NCBI GenBank assembly: GCA_025355745.1
Contig: JANXZA010000006.1
Location: 1-33,597, forward strand
Direction of reading: 5' to 3'
Length of the DNA: 33,597 nt
From: Rhizobacter sp.
Lineage (GTDB): Bacteria > Pseudomonadota > Gammaproteobacteria > Burkholderiales > Burkholderiaceae_C
The translations under genes and the position numbers were made by a program. The notes under the pieces were generated by a model that ran no database searches, had not been told where the DNA came from, and saw only the letters and a list, made by a program, of their open reading frames with translations. Of this stretch, positions 8,317 to 18,103 are shown piece by piece (the stretch's first letter is position 1; the number at the start of each line of letters is the position of its first letter).

Positions 8317-11016
8317 TCATGCCGCCAGCGCGTCGAGCAACTCGGTCTCGATCTGGATCTGCATGCGGTTCTGCTGCAGGCCAGCGCCGTCGATCAGAAA
8401 GGTGTCTTCGACCCGTTCGCCCAAGGTCGTGACCTTGGCCAGCTGCAGGTTGATGTGGTGGCGCGCCAGCACCCGCGCGATCGAGAACAGCAGGCCCGAG
8501 CGGTCGCTCGCCGACACGCCGAGCAGCCAGCGCTGGGCGCGCTCGTCGGGTCGCAGCGTGATCCGCGGCGTGATCGGGAACGACTTCACGCGGCGCGAGA
8601 TGCGGCCCCGGCTCGGCTCGGGCAGCGCCCCGCTGGCGGCCAGCGCCAGCGCGAGCTGGGTCTCGACGTAGGAGATCAGATCCCGGTAGTTCACGCTCAG
8701 CGAAGGCTGGTCGAAATGCGGGCTGTTGACCTGGAAGGTGTCGAGCGCATAGCCGCTGCGCGTGGTGTGGACCTTGGCCTCGAGGATGTTGAAGCCGGCG
8801 CTGTCGAAGTAGCCACAAATTCGCGCAAACAGGTCTTGCTGGTCGGGTGCGTAGACCAGCACCTGCAGGCCCTCGCCGAGCGGCGACAGGCGCGCGCGCA
8901 CGACCGGTTTGGCGGTGCCCACGAAGCGGTGCAGCGAGCGCGTGTGCCAGGCGATGTCGGCCGCGTCGTGGCGTGCAAAGTAGCTCAGCTCGAGCGTGTT
9001 CCACAACGCCACTTCGGTGCCCGTCGGCAGCGACAGCAGGTTCAGTGCATGGCGCGCTTCGAGCTTGCGCGCCTCGACCTCGGCGTCGAGGTTCGGGCGC
9101 GCCCCACCCAGCGCGCGCAGCGTGGCGCGGTACAGATCTTCGAGCAGCTTGCCCTTCCAGGCGTTCCACACCTTCGGGCTGGTGCCGCGAATGTCGGCCA
9201 CCGTCAACAGGTACAGCGCAGACAGGTAGCGTTCGCTGCCGACGAGCCGGGCGAAAGCCTCGATCACATCGGGCTCGGACAGGTCTTCCTTTTGCGCCAC
9301 GCGCGACATGGTGAGGTGCGAGCGCACCAGGAACTCGATCAGCTTCGTGTCTTCGCGCTCGACTCCGTGCTCGCGGCAGAAGCGCCGGGCCTCGGTGCGA
9401 CCGAGTTCGGAGTGGTCGCCGCCGCGGCCCTTCGCGACATCGTGGAACAGCGCGGCCACGTACAGCACCCAGGGCCGGTCGAAGGTCGACGCAAGCTGCG
9501 AGCAGAACGCGTATTCGTGGGCGTGCTCGGGGATGAAGAAGCGCCGCACGTTGCGCAGCACCATGAGGATGTGCTGGTCGACGGTGTAGACATGGAACAG
9601 GTCGTGCTGCATCTGGCCGACGATGCGCCGGAACACCCACAGATAGCGCCCCAGCACGCTGGTCTGGTTCATCAACCGCAAGGCATGGGTCTGGCCGTCC
9701 GGCGCCTTCAGGATCTGCATGAAGGTGGAGCGGTTCACCGGGTCGTGGCGAAACGCCGAGCCCATCAGGTCGCGGGCGTTGTAGAGCGCGCGCAAGGTGC
9801 GGGCCGACAAGCCCTTCGGACCGACCGTCTGCTGGTAGACCAGAAAGGTCTCCAGGATTGCATGCGGGTCGCGCTGGTACAGGTCATCGCTCGCCACCTC
9901 CAGCATGCTGGCGCGTTCCAGGAACTTGGGGCTGATCGGGCGCATCGGCGCGTGCTGCGAGCCTTCGATCCGCTCCTCGATGTTGAGCATCAGGATCTGG
10001 TTCAGCTGCGTGACGGCCTTGGCGGCCCAGTAGTAGCGCCGCATCAGCACTTCGGAGGCACGTTGCACTCGCGTGCTGTGGTAGCCGAAGCTTTCTGCCA
10101 CAGCGGTTTGCAGGTCGAAGACCAGGCGGTCTTCACGCCGCCCGGCGATCAAATGGAGTTGCGCCCGGATCAGCTTCAGCAGGCCTTCGTTGCGATTCAG
10201 TTGCTTGGCTTCGAACGGCGTGATCAGGCCGCGGGCCGCCAGCGCGCTCCAGTTCTTGCCCAGACCTGCGGCGCGCGCGACCCAGATCACAACCTGCAGA
10301 TCGCGCAGCCCGCCCGGGCTTTCCTTGCAGTTCGGCTCCAACGAATACGGCGTGTCTTCGAACTTGCGATGCCGCTGCACCATCTCCAGCGTCTTGGCGC
10401 GAAGGAATGCTTTCGCGTCCATGGCCTGTGTGTTGGCATGGCGAAAGCTGTTGAAGACGCGCCGCGAACCGCACAGGTAGCGCGATTCGAGCAGGGCGGT
10501 CTGCACGGTCACGTCGGCTGCCGCGATGGCGATGCATTCGCCGACGGTGCGCACGCTGGAGCCGATCTCCAGGCCGATGTCCCAGCAGGCGGTGATGAAG
10601 GTTTCGATCGACGCCTTCAGTGCGCCGCTGGCGCTGCTGCCGTGGTGGGGCGGCAGCAGCACCAGCACATCGACGTCGGAATGCGGGAACAGCTCGCCCC
10701 GGCCGAAACCGCCGACCGCCAGCAGCGCCGCGCCGTCGGGCATGGCAGCGTGCTCCCAGAGCTGCAGCAGGGTCGAGTCGACGTGCTTGCACAGGCTGCG
10801 GATCAGGCGCGATGCGGCGGGCGCCGTCGGGCGCGAAGCGCGAAAGCGATCCAGCAGGGCGCTCTTGCCTTGCCGAAACTGGACCCGCACTCTGGCCACG
10901 TCGGCCGCAGCGGTCAGCGCGGCATCCGCTGAGTTTGATGCGTTAGGCAAGTGTTCCAGCGCGACCAGTTCGACCCCCTGCAGCGGGCCGGTGATCGCGG
11001 CCCCATCGGCAGCCAT
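8317..11016 (-). CDS. glnD: [Protein-PII] uridylyltransferase / uridylyl-removing enzyme GlnD
   Basis: An 899-residue bifunctional nitrogen sensor that uridylylates PII when glutamine is low and removes UMP when it is high. The nucleotidyltransferase motif [15 protein letters not shown] spans residues 102-116 (D114, D116). The HD hydrolase motif [16 protein letters not shown] contains H525-D526. Two ACT domains for glutamine sensing fill roughly residues 700-780 and 810-899. The domain order and completeness fit the family, slightly long at the N-terminus. It starts 14 bp after map, so it is probably cotranscribed with it. Confidence 0.96.
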   Translation of the reverse strand: MAADGAAITGPLQGVELVALEHLPNASNSADAALTAAADVARVRVQFRQGKSALLDRFRASRPTAPAASRLIRSLCKHVDSTLLQLWEHAAMPDGAALLAVGGFGRGELFPHSDVDVLVLLPPHHGSSASGALKASIETFITACWDIGLEIGSSVRTVGECIAIAAADVTVQTALLESRYLCGSRRVFNSFRHANTQAMDAKAFLRAKTLEMVQRHRKFEDTPYSLEPNCKESPGGLRDLQVVIWVARAAGLGKNWSALAARGLITPFEAKQLNRNEGLLKLIRAQLHLIAGRREDRLVFDLQTAVAESFGYHSTRVQRASEVLMRRYYWAAKAVTQLNQILMLNIEERIEGSQHAPMRPISPKFLERASMLEVASDDLYQRDPHAILETFLVYQQTVGPKGLSARTLRALYNARDLMGSAFRHDPVNRSTFMQILKAPDGQTHALRLMNQTSVLGRYLWVFRRIVGQMQHDLFHVYTVDQHILMVLRNVRRFFIPEHAHEYAFCSQLASTFDRPWVLYVAALFHDVAKGRGGDHSELGRTEARRFCREHGVEREDTKLIEFLVRSHLTMSRVAQKEDLSEPDVIEAFARLVGSERYLSALYLLTVADIRGTSPKVWNAWKGKLLEDLYRATLRALGGARPNLDAEVEARKLEARHALNLLSLPTGTEVALWNTLELSYFARHDAADIAWHTRSLHRFVGTAKPVVRARLSPLGEGLQVLVYAPDQQDLFARICGYFDSAGFNILEAKVHTTRSGYALDTFQVNSPHFDQPSLSVNYRDLISYVETQLALALAASGALPEPSRGRISRRVKSFPITPRITLRPDERAQRWLLGVSASDRSGLLFSIARVLARHHINLQLAKVTTLGERVEDTFLIDGAGLQQNRMQIQIETELLDALAA

Positions 11017-11030
11017 CGCAGCGCCCCGGC

Positions 11031-11834
11031 TCAGGCGCCGACGAAGGCCGGCGGCGGCGGGCTGCCGGCGGACAAGGTCATCACTTCATAGCCGGTCTCG
11101 GTGACGAGCACCGTGTGCTCCCACTGCGCCGACAGCGAGCGGTCTTTGGTGACGATGGTCCAGCCGTCGCCGGCCTCGCGGATGTCGCGCTTGCCGGCGT
11201 TGATCATCGGCTCGATCGTGAACATCATGCCGGGCAGCAGTGTGTCGAGCGTGCCCGGGCGGCCGTAGTGCAGCACCTGCGGCTCTTCATGGAATTTCTG
11301 GCCGATGCCGTGGCCGCAGAATTCGCGCACCACCGAGAAGCCATTGGCTTCGGCGAAGGTCTGGATGGTGTGGCCGATGTCGCCCAGGCGGATGCCGGGC
11401 TTCACCTTGGCGATGCCTTTCCACATCGCGTCATATGTCATCTGGCACAGGCGCCTGGCGGCAATCGAGCCCTCGCCAACGATGAACATGCGGCTCGTGT
11501 CGCCATGCCAGCCGTCCTTGATGACGGTCACATCGATGTTCACGATGTCGCCGTTCTTCAGCGGCCGGTCGTTCGGGATGCCGTGGCAGACCTGGTGGTT
11601 GATCGAGGTGCAGATCGACTTCGGGTAGGGCGTGTAGCCGGCCGGCGCGTAGTTCAACGGTGCGGGCACGGCCTGCTGCACATTGACGATATGGTCGTGC
11701 GCGAGGCGGTCGAGTTGTTCGGTGGAGACGCCGGGTTTGACATGCGCGGTGAGCATGTCCAGCACTTCGGAAGCCAGGCGCCCGGCGATGCGCATGGCCT
11801 GCACATCGCTGGCGGTTTTGATCGTGATGGTCAT
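11031..11834 (-). CDS. map: Methionine aminopeptidase type I
   Basis: A 267-residue enzyme that removes the initiator methionine from nascent proteins. The dinuclear metal ligands are all present: D101 and D112 (NIDVTV and WHGDTSRMF), H175 ([13 protein letters not shown]), E208 (MFTIEPMI) and E239 (QWEHTVLVT). The start [15 protein letters not shown] at 11834 matches the family; longer in-frame starts add unrelated sequence. GATAAT (minus strand, 11846-11841) ends only 6 nt before the ATG, so a very short or absent leader is possible. It heads the map-glnD-mnmH series and is divergent from purL. Confidence 0.95.
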   Translation of the reverse strand: MTITIKTASDVQAMRIAGRLASEVLDMLTAHVKPGVSTEQLDRLAHDHIVNVQQAVPAPLNYAPAGYTPYPKSICTSINHQVCHGIPNDRPLKNGDIVNIDVTVIKDGWHGDTSRMFIVGEGSIAARRLCQMTYDAMWKGIAKVKPGIRLGDIGHTIQTFAEANGFSVVREFCGHGIGQKFHEEPQVLHYGRPGTLDTLLPGMMFTIEPMINAGKRDIREAGDGWTIVTKDRSLSAQWEHTVLVTETGYEVMTLSAGSPPPPAFVGA

Positions 11835-11933
11835 GCTTTGATTATCCACCGGCACCGTAAAATCACGGGCTGTACTCCGGTGGCCCCGAGCGCCCTCCGG
11901 CATTCCTCCAAACCGCTTGCCCGGGCCCGCCGC

Positions 11934-14900
11934 GTGATCTCATCTCCCCAGCACCTGATTCACTTCGAGGGCAGCAACGCACTGTCCGGCTTCCGCGCCC
12001 AGGCCTTGCTGCCGAAGTTGCAGGCAGTCAGCGCCCGCATCACGAAGGTGGCGGCGCGCCATGTGCACTGGGTCTGCAGCGCCGCAGCGCTTGACGGCTC
12101 TGCGCGGGACAAGCTGGAAGCGCTGCTGCGCTATGGCGACGCCTACACCGGCCCGACTGGCGGCTTGTCAGAGGGCACGCTGATCGTGGTTGCGCCGCGG
12201 CTCGGCACGGTCTCGCCGTGGGCCTCGAAGGCGAGCGACATCGCCCACAACTGCGGCCTGGCCATCCGCCGCGTCGAGCGCGTCACCGAGTACCGGCTGA
12301 CGCTCAGGAGCGGCCTGCTCGGCGGCGCCAAGGCCCTGACCAGGGACGAGCTGCGGGCCGCCGCCGCGCTGCTGCACGACCGCATGCTCGAGAGCGTGCT
12401 CGGCCGCCGCGAAGACGCGGTGCACCTGTTCGACGAACAGCCCGCCGCCGCCCTCGCGCATGTCGATGTGCTCGGCCAGGGCCGCGACGCATTGGTGCGG
12501 GCCAACGTCGAGTTCGGCCTGGCCTTGTCGGGCGACGAGATCGACTACCTCGTCGCGGCCTTCGTCGGCCTGGGCCGCAACCCGTCCGATGTGGAACTGA
12601 TGATGTTCGCTCAGGCCAACAGCGAGCACTGCCGGCACAAGATCTTCAACGCCGGCTTCATCATCGACGGCGTGGCGCAAGAACGTTCGATGTTCCAGAT
12701 GATCCGCAACACCGAAGCGTTCAGCCCGCAGCACACCATCGTGGCCTACAGCGACAACGCGTCGGTGATGGAAGGCGGCGTGATCGAACGCTGGTTGCCG
12801 CAGGGCTACACGAACGCGCCGGTCTATGCGGCGCGCACCGAACAGGTCCATGTGCTGATGAAGGTCGAAACACACAACCACCCGACCGCGATCGCGCCGT
12901 TCCCCGGCGCTGCCACCGGCGCCGGTGGCGAGATTCGCGATGAAGGTGCGACCGGGCGCGGCTCGAAGCCAAAGGCCGGCATCACCGGCTTCAGCGTCTC
13001 GAACCTGCATCTGCCGGGCACGAACGAAGCGTGGGAGCAGGCGCCTTGCGGCAAGCCCGAGCACATCGCCAGCGCCTTGCAGATCATGATCGAGGCGCCG
13101 CTCGGCGGCGCTGCCTTCAACAACGAGTTCGGCCGGCCGAACCTGGGTGGCTACTTCCGCGTCTATGAGCAGACGGTGGGCGTGGGGGCTGACGCGCAGC
13201 GCCGCGGCTACCACAAGCCGATCATGATCGCCGGTGGGCTCGGCTCGATCTCGGCCTCGCAGACGCACAAGATCGCGTTCCCCGCCGGCACGCTGCTGGT
13301 GCAGCTCGGTGGGCCGGGTATGCGCATCGGCATGGGCGGCGGCGCCGCGAGTTCGATGGCGGCCGGCGCGAACGCCGCCGCGCTTGACTTCGATTCGGTG
13401 CAGCGCGGCAACCCCGAGATCGAACGCCGCGCCCAGGAAGTCATCGACCATTGCTGGGCGCTGGGCGCCAGCAACCCGATCCTTGCGATCCATGACGTCG
13501 GCGCGGGCGGCATCTCGAACGCCTTCCCCGAACTCGTCGATGGCGCCGGCCGCGGCGCGCGCTTCGACCTGCGGCAGGTGCCGGTCGAGACCAGCGGCCT
13601 GGCGCCGAAAGAGGTCTGGTGCAACGAGAGCCAGGAACGCTATGTGATGGCGATCTCGGCCGAGGCGCTGCCGATGTTCCGCGCGATGTGCGAGCGCGAG
13701 CGCTGCCCGTTCGCGGTCGTCGGCGTGACCACCGCCGAGCGCGAACTCGTGCTCGAAGACGGCCCCGGCGGCGACCTTTCGACAGGCTCAGGGCAATCGG
13801 TGCGGGTGATCGACATGCCGATGGACGTGCTGCTGGGCAAGCCGCCGAAGCTGCTGCGCGATGTTCAGCGCGTGGTGCGCGCATCGCCGCGGCTCGACTT
13901 GAGCGATGTGGCGCTGGAGCGGGTCGCGTTCGACGTGCTGCGCCATCCCACCGTGGCCAGCAAGCGCTTCCTCGTCACGATCGGCGACCGCACGGTGGGC
14001 GGCCTGAGCCATCGCGACCCGATGGTCGGCCCGTGGCAGGTGCCGGTGGCCGATTGCGCGGTGACGCTGGCCGACTTCACCGGCTATCGCGGCGAGGCAA
14101 TGGCGCTGGGCGAGCGCACGCCGCTGGCCGCGCTGAACGCGCCGGCGTCGGGCCGGATGGCGGTCGGCGAGGCGATCACCAACCTGCTGGCAGCACCGAT
14201 CGACCTGTCGCGCGTCAAGCTCAGTTGCAACTGGATGGCGGCCTGCGGCGAGCCCGGCGAAGACGCGGCGCTGTACGACACGGTGCACGCGGTCGGCATT
14301 GAGCTGTGCCCGGCGCTCGGCATCGGTGTGCCGGTCGGCAAGGATTCGCTGTCGATGCGCACGCGCTGGAACGACGGTTCGGACTCTGATGCGATGAAGC
14401 AGGTCATCGCACCGGTCAGCCTGATCGTCACCGCGTTCGCCACGCTCGCCGATGTGCGCGCCACGCTCACGCCGCAGCTCCAGCCAGGCGACACGACGCT
14501 GCTGCTGATCGACCTCGGGAATGGCAAGAAGCGCATGGCCGGCTCGATGCTGGCGCAGGTGCTGAACCAGTTCGGCTGCGCGGTCGAAGACGGCATCCCG
14601 GATCTCGATGAGCCGGCGCAGTTGAAGGCGCTGGTCAGCGCGATCAACCGCCTGCGCGAACAAGGCAGGCTGCTTGCATACCACGACCGCAGCGACGGCG
14701 GCCTGTGGTCCACGGTGTGCGAAATGGCCTTCGCCGGCCACCTCGGCGTGAGCCTGAACGTCGACATGCTGGTGACCGAGGGCGACGGCATCAGCGACAG
14801 CCGCGCCGACCACGGCGACTCGAAGAACTGGGCCACGCAGATCGGCGCACGGCGCATGGAATTGACGCTGCGGGCCCTGTTCAACGAAGAACTCGGCGTC

Positions 14901-15992
14901 GTCATCCAGGTGCCAACCGAAGTTCGCAACTCGGTCATGCAGACCTTGCGCGAGTTCGGCCTGAGCCGCCACAGCCACTTCATCGGCAAGCCGAACGAGC
15001 GCGGCGTGATGGAGGTCTGGCGCGACGCCAAGTCAGTGTTCAGCGCCCCGCTGCGCGAGCTGCACCAGGCCTGGGACGAAGTGAGCTGGTGCATCGCCCG
15101 ACTGCGCGACAACCCGGCCTGTGCCGACGCCGAACACGCTGCGGCGGGCCGCGCCGATGACCCCGGCCTGCACGTCAGCCTGAGCTTCGATGCCGGCATC
15201 GACGTGGCTGCGCCCTTCATTCACACCGCCCGGCCGAAGCTCGCGATCCTGCGCGAGCAGGGCGTGAACAGCCACCTCGAGATGAGCTTCGCGATGCACC
15301 GCGCCGGCTTCGAGACCTTCGACGTCCACATGAGCGACCTGCAGGCGGGCCGGGCGCGGCTCGACCAGTTTCAGGGCGTTGTCGCCTGCGGCGGCTTCAG
15401 CTACGGCGACACGCTCGGGGCCGGTGAAGGCTGGGCCCGCTCGGTGCTGTTCAACCCCGCGCTGGCCGAGCAGTTCGCCGCCTTTTTCAATCGAAGCGAC
15501 ACCTTCGCGCTGGGCGTGTGCAATGGCTGCCAGATGATGGCCGCGCTGGCGCCGCTGATCCCCGGCGCGCGGGCCTGGCCGAAGTTCACCCGCAATCAAA
15601 GCGAGCAGTTCGAGGGCCGGCTCACGATGGTCGAAGTGCTGCCGAGCCCGTCGATCTTCTTCACCGGCATGGCGGGCAGCTGCCTGCCGATCGTGGTGTC
15701 GCACGGCGAGGGCTTCGCCGATTTTTCGCAACGCGGCGACGCACAGGCGGTTCACCGTGCGATGCGCTTCGTCGACAACACCGGCGCGGCCACCGAGGCC
15801 TATCCGTTCAACCCGAACGGCAGCGCGGGCGGCCTGACGGCGGTGACCACGCCCGACGGCCGCTTCACCGTGCTGATGCCGCATGCCGAGCGCGTCTTGC
15901 GCAATCTGCAGATGAGCTGGACCGATGGCGAGCGCAGCGCCATGAGCCCGTGGCTGCGCATGTTCGGCAACGCGCGGGTGTGGATGAAGTAG
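11934..15992 (+). CDS. purL: Phosphoribosylformylglycinamidine synthase PurL
   Basis: A 1352-residue single-chain enzyme of purine synthesis that converts FGAR to FGAM using glutamine and ATP. The synthetase motifs [27 protein letters not shown] and HDRSDGGL are present. The C-terminal glutaminase domain has [15 protein letters not shown], nucleophile C1196 in GVCNGCQMM, and H1317/E1319 in MPHAERV. The GTG at 11934 ([13 protein letters not shown]) was chosen because the family homology begins there; the open frame runs far upstream through antisense map. Residues 614-623 or so are encoded by a dispersed repeat (see 13775-13800). A candidate -10, TAAAAT, lies at 11858-11863. Confidence 0.96.
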   Translation: MISSPQHLIHFEGSNALSGFRAQALLPKLQAVSARITKVAARHVHWVCSAAALDGSARDKLEALLRYGDAYTGPTGGLSEGTLIVVAPRLGTVSPWASKASDIAHNCGLAIRRVERVTEYRLTLRSGLLGGAKALTRDELRAAAALLHDRMLESVLGRREDAVHLFDEQPAAALAHVDVLGQGRDALVRANVEFGLALSGDEIDYLVAAFVGLGRNPSDVELMMFAQANSEHCRHKIFNAGFIIDGVAQERSMFQMIRNTEAFSPQHTIVAYSDNASVMEGGVIERWLPQGYTNAPVYAARTEQVHVLMKVETHNHPTAIAPFPGAATGAGGEIRDEGATGRGSKPKAGITGFSVSNLHLPGTNEAWEQAPCGKPEHIASALQIMIEAPLGGAAFNNEFGRPNLGGYFRVYEQTVGVGADAQRRGYHKPIMIAGGLGSISASQTHKIAFPAGTLLVQLGGPGMRIGMGGGAASSMAAGANAAALDFDSVQRGNPEIERRAQEVIDHCWALGASNPILAIHDVGAGGISNAFPELVDGAGRGARFDLRQVPVETSGLAPKEVWCNESQERYVMAISAEALPMFRAMCERERCPFAVVGVTTAERELVLEDGPGGDLSTGSGQSVRVIDMPMDVLLGKPPKLLRDVQRVVRASPRLDLSDVALERVAFDVLRHPTVASKRFLVTIGDRTVGGLSHRDPMVGPWQVPVADCAVTLADFTGYRGEAMALGERTPLAALNAPASGRMAVGEAITNLLAAPIDLSRVKLSCNWMAACGEPGEDAALYDTVHAVGIELCPALGIGVPVGKDSLSMRTRWNDGSDSDAMKQVIAPVSLIVTAFATLADVRATLTPQLQPGDTTLLLIDLGNGKKRMAGSMLAQVLNQFGCAVEDGIPDLDEPAQLKALVSAINRLREQGRLLAYHDRSDGGLWSTVCEMAFAGHLGVSLNVDMLVTEGDGISDSRADHGDSKNWATQIGARRMELTLRALFNEELGVVIQVPTEVRNSVMQTLREFGLSRHSHFIGKPNERGVMEVWRDAKSVFSAPLRELHQAWDEVSWCIARLRDNPACADAEHAAAGRADDPGLHVSLSFDAGIDVAAPFIHTARPKLAILREQGVNSHLEMSFAMHRAGFETFDVHMSDLQAGRARLDQFQGVVACGGFSYGDTLGAGEGWARSVLFNPALAEQFAAFFNRSDTFALGVCNGCQMMAALAPLIPGARAWPKFTRNQSEQFEGRLTMVEVLPSPSIFFTGMAGSCLPIVVSHGEGFADFSQRGDAQAVHRAMRFVDNTGAATEAYPFNPNGSAGGLTAVTTPDGRFTVLMPHAERVLRNLQMSWTDGERSAMSPWLRMFGNARVWMK
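13775..13800. repeat. Dispersed repeat embedded in frame within purL
   Basis: The bases CTTTCGACAGGCTCAGGGC (13776-13794), followed by AATCGG, match a short repeat I recall as scattered through many proteobacterial genomes, where spurious frames read ALSLSKG or FDRLRA. Both of these readings occur here in the non-purL frames. In the purL frame it reads DLSTGSGQS. It sits in a loop just before the conserved [12 protein letters not shown] segment, where insertions are tolerated. Confidence 0.65.
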
Positions 15993-15996
15993 CCCG

Positions 15997-16037
15997 TTGG
16001 ATCAAATCGGACAGGTCGAATATAATCTGGTTAACCA
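15997..16037 (+). promoter_or_regulatory. Promoter and candidate operator of the second antitoxin gene
   Basis: A perfect TATAAT lies at 16021-16026, with TTGGAT (15997-16002) 18 bp upstream as a weak -35. Just downstream is the 10-bp palindrome TGGTTAACCA (16028-16037), where an autorepressing antitoxin would be expected to bind. The stretch is unusually AT-rich for this window. Confidence 0.55.
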
Positions 16038-16057
16038 ACTTTATGGGAAGGTCAATC

Positions 16058-16312
16058 ATGATAGAAGTCGCGGTGTATGAGGCGAAGACCCGGCTTTCGG
16101 AACTGCTGGTCGACGTCGAGCAGGGTGAGCAGATCACCATCACCCGGCGCGGCCTGCCGGTCGCACGGCTGGTCGGCGTGGTCGCCGCCAAGCGCGGCGC
16201 GAACAGCCAGCGGCAACAGGTCACGATCACCATCGCCAGCCTGCGCGAGCAGCGCAAGGGCGTGGTGCTCGAAGGCGATCTGCGCGACCTGATCAGTGAG
16301 GGCCGTGATTGA
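16058..16312 (+). CDS. Antitoxin, Phd/YefM (prevent-host-death) family
   Basis: An 84-residue protein starting MIEVAVYEAKTRLSELLVDV, then QITITRRGLPVARLVG, the standard Phd/YefM N-terminal fold. The C-terminal part (ITIASLREQRKGVVLEGDLRDLISEGRD) ends in the short acidic helix common in partners of PIN toxins. The ATG at 16058 has GGGAAG upstream. The toxin gene does not follow directly: a palindromic repeat and 206 bp separate the two, unlike the overlapping pair at 126-838. The protein itself looks intact. Confidence 0.85.
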   Translation: MIEVAVYEAKTRLSELLVDVEQGEQITITRRGLPVARLVGVVAAKRGANSQRQQVTITIASLREQRKGVVLEGDLRDLISEGRD

Positions 16313-16332
16313 GAGCTTGCGCGTCATTGATC

Positions 16333-16478
16333 GGCCTTGAATTCAAGCGCCAACTCACTCACCGCAGAGGCGCGGAGTGACGCAGAGTTGCGCAGAGTAA
16401 GAAAAGAATGGTTTGTCTTCTCGGCGATTTCTCTGCGTTTTCTGCGCCTCTGCGGTGAGTGAGTTGGTTTCCCTCAAG
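16333..16478. repeat. Palindromic repeat, copy 2 (between antitoxin and PIN gene)
   Basis: A perfect 23-bp inverted repeat joins 16351-16373 (from CAACTCACTCACCGC) and 16444-16466 (to GTGAGTGAGTTG). Inside the left arm are clear 10-bp units: CGCGGAGTGA, CGCAGAGTTG, CGCAGAGTAA. The right arm has CTCTGCG units. The left outer end GGCCTTGAATTCAAG matches the outer end of the half copy at 22273-22287 when that is reversed (one mismatch). It fills most of the gap between the two toxin-antitoxin genes. Confidence 0.88.
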
Positions 16479-16518
16479 CGCCCCTCTCGCATTCATCAGA
16501 AAACTCTCGGGCTGTGCC

Positions 16519-16938
16519 GTGCCTTTCGTCCTTCACAACTCCATCGTCTGCGGCTGGTTCCTCGAGAACCAGGCCACACCCTACAGCGACGCCATCATCG
16601 AGCGGCTGCGCGACGACCGGGCCGCCGTGCCGGCGCTGTGGGAGCTTGAATTCACCAACCTGCTGCGCACCGCCTGCCTGCGCCAACGGATGACGGCGCA
16701 GGCAGCGCAGCGCGTCATCGCGCAGATCGTCTCGCTGCCGATCGACGTCGATCGACAACCGGTTCCGGCCAGCGAAATCCTCGGCCTGGCGCTGCGCTTT
16801 GGCCTGAGCAGCTACGACGCGGCCTACCTCGAACTGGCACTGCGGCTGCAACTTCCGGTGGCCACCGGCGATGGCCCGCTGCGGGCAGCGGCGCTCGCTG
16901 CGGGCGTGGGCCTGGCGGGGCCGACTTCGCCGGCCTGA
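16519..16938 (+). CDS. PIN-domain VapC-like protein lacking the first catalytic Asp
   Basis: A 139-residue PIN protein from a GTG at 16519: VPFVLHNSIVCGWFLENQ. The family normally reads L-D at the first strand; here codon 6 is CAC (His) instead of GAC/GAT. Other conserved residues remain: E44 (WELEFTN), D100 (SSYDAAYLELA) and D118 (ATGDGPLRA). No good ribosome-binding site precedes the GTG. The frame stays open upstream into the repeat, to a GTG at 16459, but that extension is unlike the family. The missing Asp and the separation from the antitoxin suggest an inactive or decaying toxin. Confidence 0.75.
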   Translation: MPFVLHNSIVCGWFLENQATPYSDAIIERLRDDRAAVPALWELEFTNLLRTACLRQRMTAQAAQRVIAQIVSLPIDVDRQPVPASEILGLALRFGLSSYDAAYLELALRLQLPVATGDGPLRAAALAAGVGLAGPTSPA

Positions 16939-16939
16939 G

Positions 16940-17176
16940 TCAGCCGTCCAGCGCGGCGCGCAGTGCCTGTGCCGTGGCGGCATCGGCCGGGAACAAGGTC
17001 TCCAGCGCCAGCTCCGACAAGGTGATGTCCACCGGCGTGCCGAACACCGTCGTCGTGGTGATGAACGACAGCGTGCCGGCGGTGACGGTGGGCGGCGCCC
17101 GCCCCGCGCCGCTCGGCGAGGCGTTCGTCGCGGTCCAGGTGCTGGGCGCGCTGCTGTTTGCCGAGCATGAAGTCAT
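16940..17176 (-). pseudogene. Possible remnant of a transcriptional regulator C-terminus
   Basis: A 78-codon minus-strand frame whose last 45 residues (FITTTTVFGTPVDITLSEL, then LETLFPADAATAQAL) resemble the C-terminal end of XRE-type regulators with an MmyB-like ligand domain. The preceding Ser/Thr/Ala-rich part does not resemble anything I know, and no HTH is present. I read this as a truncated fragment left in accessory DNA. An intact small hypothetical protein is the alternative. The resemblance is from memory and uncertain. Confidence 0.35.
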
Positions 17177-17209
17177 CGGTCTGCGCAAGGCCTGCGCTAT
17201 CGTCGCTGC

Positions 17210-17989
17210 GTGACCCTGAGCACTGACCACCACATCGTCTGCAGCGCGACCGAATCCTCGGCCCCAGGCCAGCGCTTCGACCGCCTCGACGCGCTGCGCG
17301 CGGTCGCCATCGTCTGGATGGCGGTCTTCCATTTCTGCTTCGACCTGAACCACTTCGGCTTCATGCAGCAGAACTTCCACACCGACCCGTTCTGGACCGT
17401 ACAGCGCGCCTGCATCGTCAGCCTGTTTTTGTTCTGCGCCGGCGTCGGTCAGGCCGTCGCGCAGGAGCAGGGCCAGGCAGGGCCGCGCTTCTGGCGCCGC
17501 TGGGCGCAGGTGGCGGCGTGCGCGCTGCTGGTCAGCCTGGGCTCATGGCTGGTCTTTCCGCGCAGCTTCATCAGCTTCGGCGTGTTGCACTTCATTGCGC
17601 TGGCGCTGATCGTGCTGCGCCTGATCGGCCTGAAGGCTGGTGCCGGTGCCGGCCGCGCGCTGTGGCTGTTCGGCTTGCTGGCGCTGTTGCTGCCGCTGCT
17701 TGTGCAAAGCCCGTGGTTCGACACGCGCTGGACCAACTGGGTCGGGCTGGTAACGCACAAGCCGGTGACCGAAGACTATGTGCCCCTGCTGCCGTGGCTG
17801 GGCGTGATGTGCTGGGGCCTGGCAGGCGGCCGATGGGTGTTGAGGTGCCGCCGCCAGTGGATCACCGGGAGCTTGCCGGCCGCGCTGGCGCCGTGCGCCG
17901 TACTCGGCCGCTGGAGCCTGAGTTTTTACATGCTGCACCAGCCGGTCTTGTTCGGTGTGCTGACGGGCATCGTCGCGCTGCGCCGCTGA
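17210..17989 (+). CDS. DUF1624 / heparan-alpha-glucosaminide N-acetyltransferase-like membrane protein
   Basis: A 259-residue multispanning protein with about seven hydrophobic helices. The N-terminal RFDRLDALRAVAIVWMAVFHFCFDLNHFG is typical of the HGSNAT-catalytic (DUF1624) family: a conserved Asp/Arg pair followed by a His in the first helix. ISFGVLHFIAL and PLLPWLGVMCWG are further family features, and the end LSFYMLHQPVLFG is shared with acyltransferase-like membrane proteins. The start is GTG at 17210. The substrate is unknown; acyl transfer onto an envelope sugar is a guess from the family. Confidence 0.8.
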   Translation: MTLSTDHHIVCSATESSAPGQRFDRLDALRAVAIVWMAVFHFCFDLNHFGFMQQNFHTDPFWTVQRACIVSLFLFCAGVGQAVAQEQGQAGPRFWRRWAQVAACALLVSLGSWLVFPRSFISFGVLHFIALALIVLRLIGLKAGAGAGRALWLFGLLALLLPLLVQSPWFDTRWTNWVGLVTHKPVTEDYVPLLPWLGVMCWGLAGGRWVLRCRRQWITGSLPAALAPCAVLGRWSLSFYMLHQPVLFGVLTGIVALRR

Positions 17990-18103
17990 GGTTGGTTTGG
18001 TGTCGCAACGCGTCGCGTCACGAAGCGTCACAAAGCCGTCGGCGAGTTGTCACAGGAACGACGTACGCTCACGTGTGTTACGCCACGCTGACCAGGAGAC
18101 CCC

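Noticed and set aside
8029-10932. 967-codon plus-strand frame antisense to glnD and mnmH
   Set aside because: It is low in hydrophobic motifs, matches no family and mirrors glnD codon use; the opposite strand has complete, well-conserved genes.
11115-11933. Long N-terminal extension of PurL
   Set aside because: The extension is antisense to map and has no family resemblance; PurL homology begins at the GTG at 11934.
16343-16481. Direct repeat TCAAGCGC at 16343-16350 and 16474-16481 as a target-site duplication around repeat copy 2
   Set aside because: The outer GGCCTTGAATTCAAG that contains it is shared with copies 1 and 4, so the bases belong to the element itself and not to duplicated target DNA.
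18015-18031. GCGTCAC-GAA-GCGTCAC upstream of the GDPD gene as a Pho box
   Set aside because: The repeat period is 10 bp and the units differ from CTGTCAT; a PhoB box has an 11-bp period. No -10 lies at the right place.
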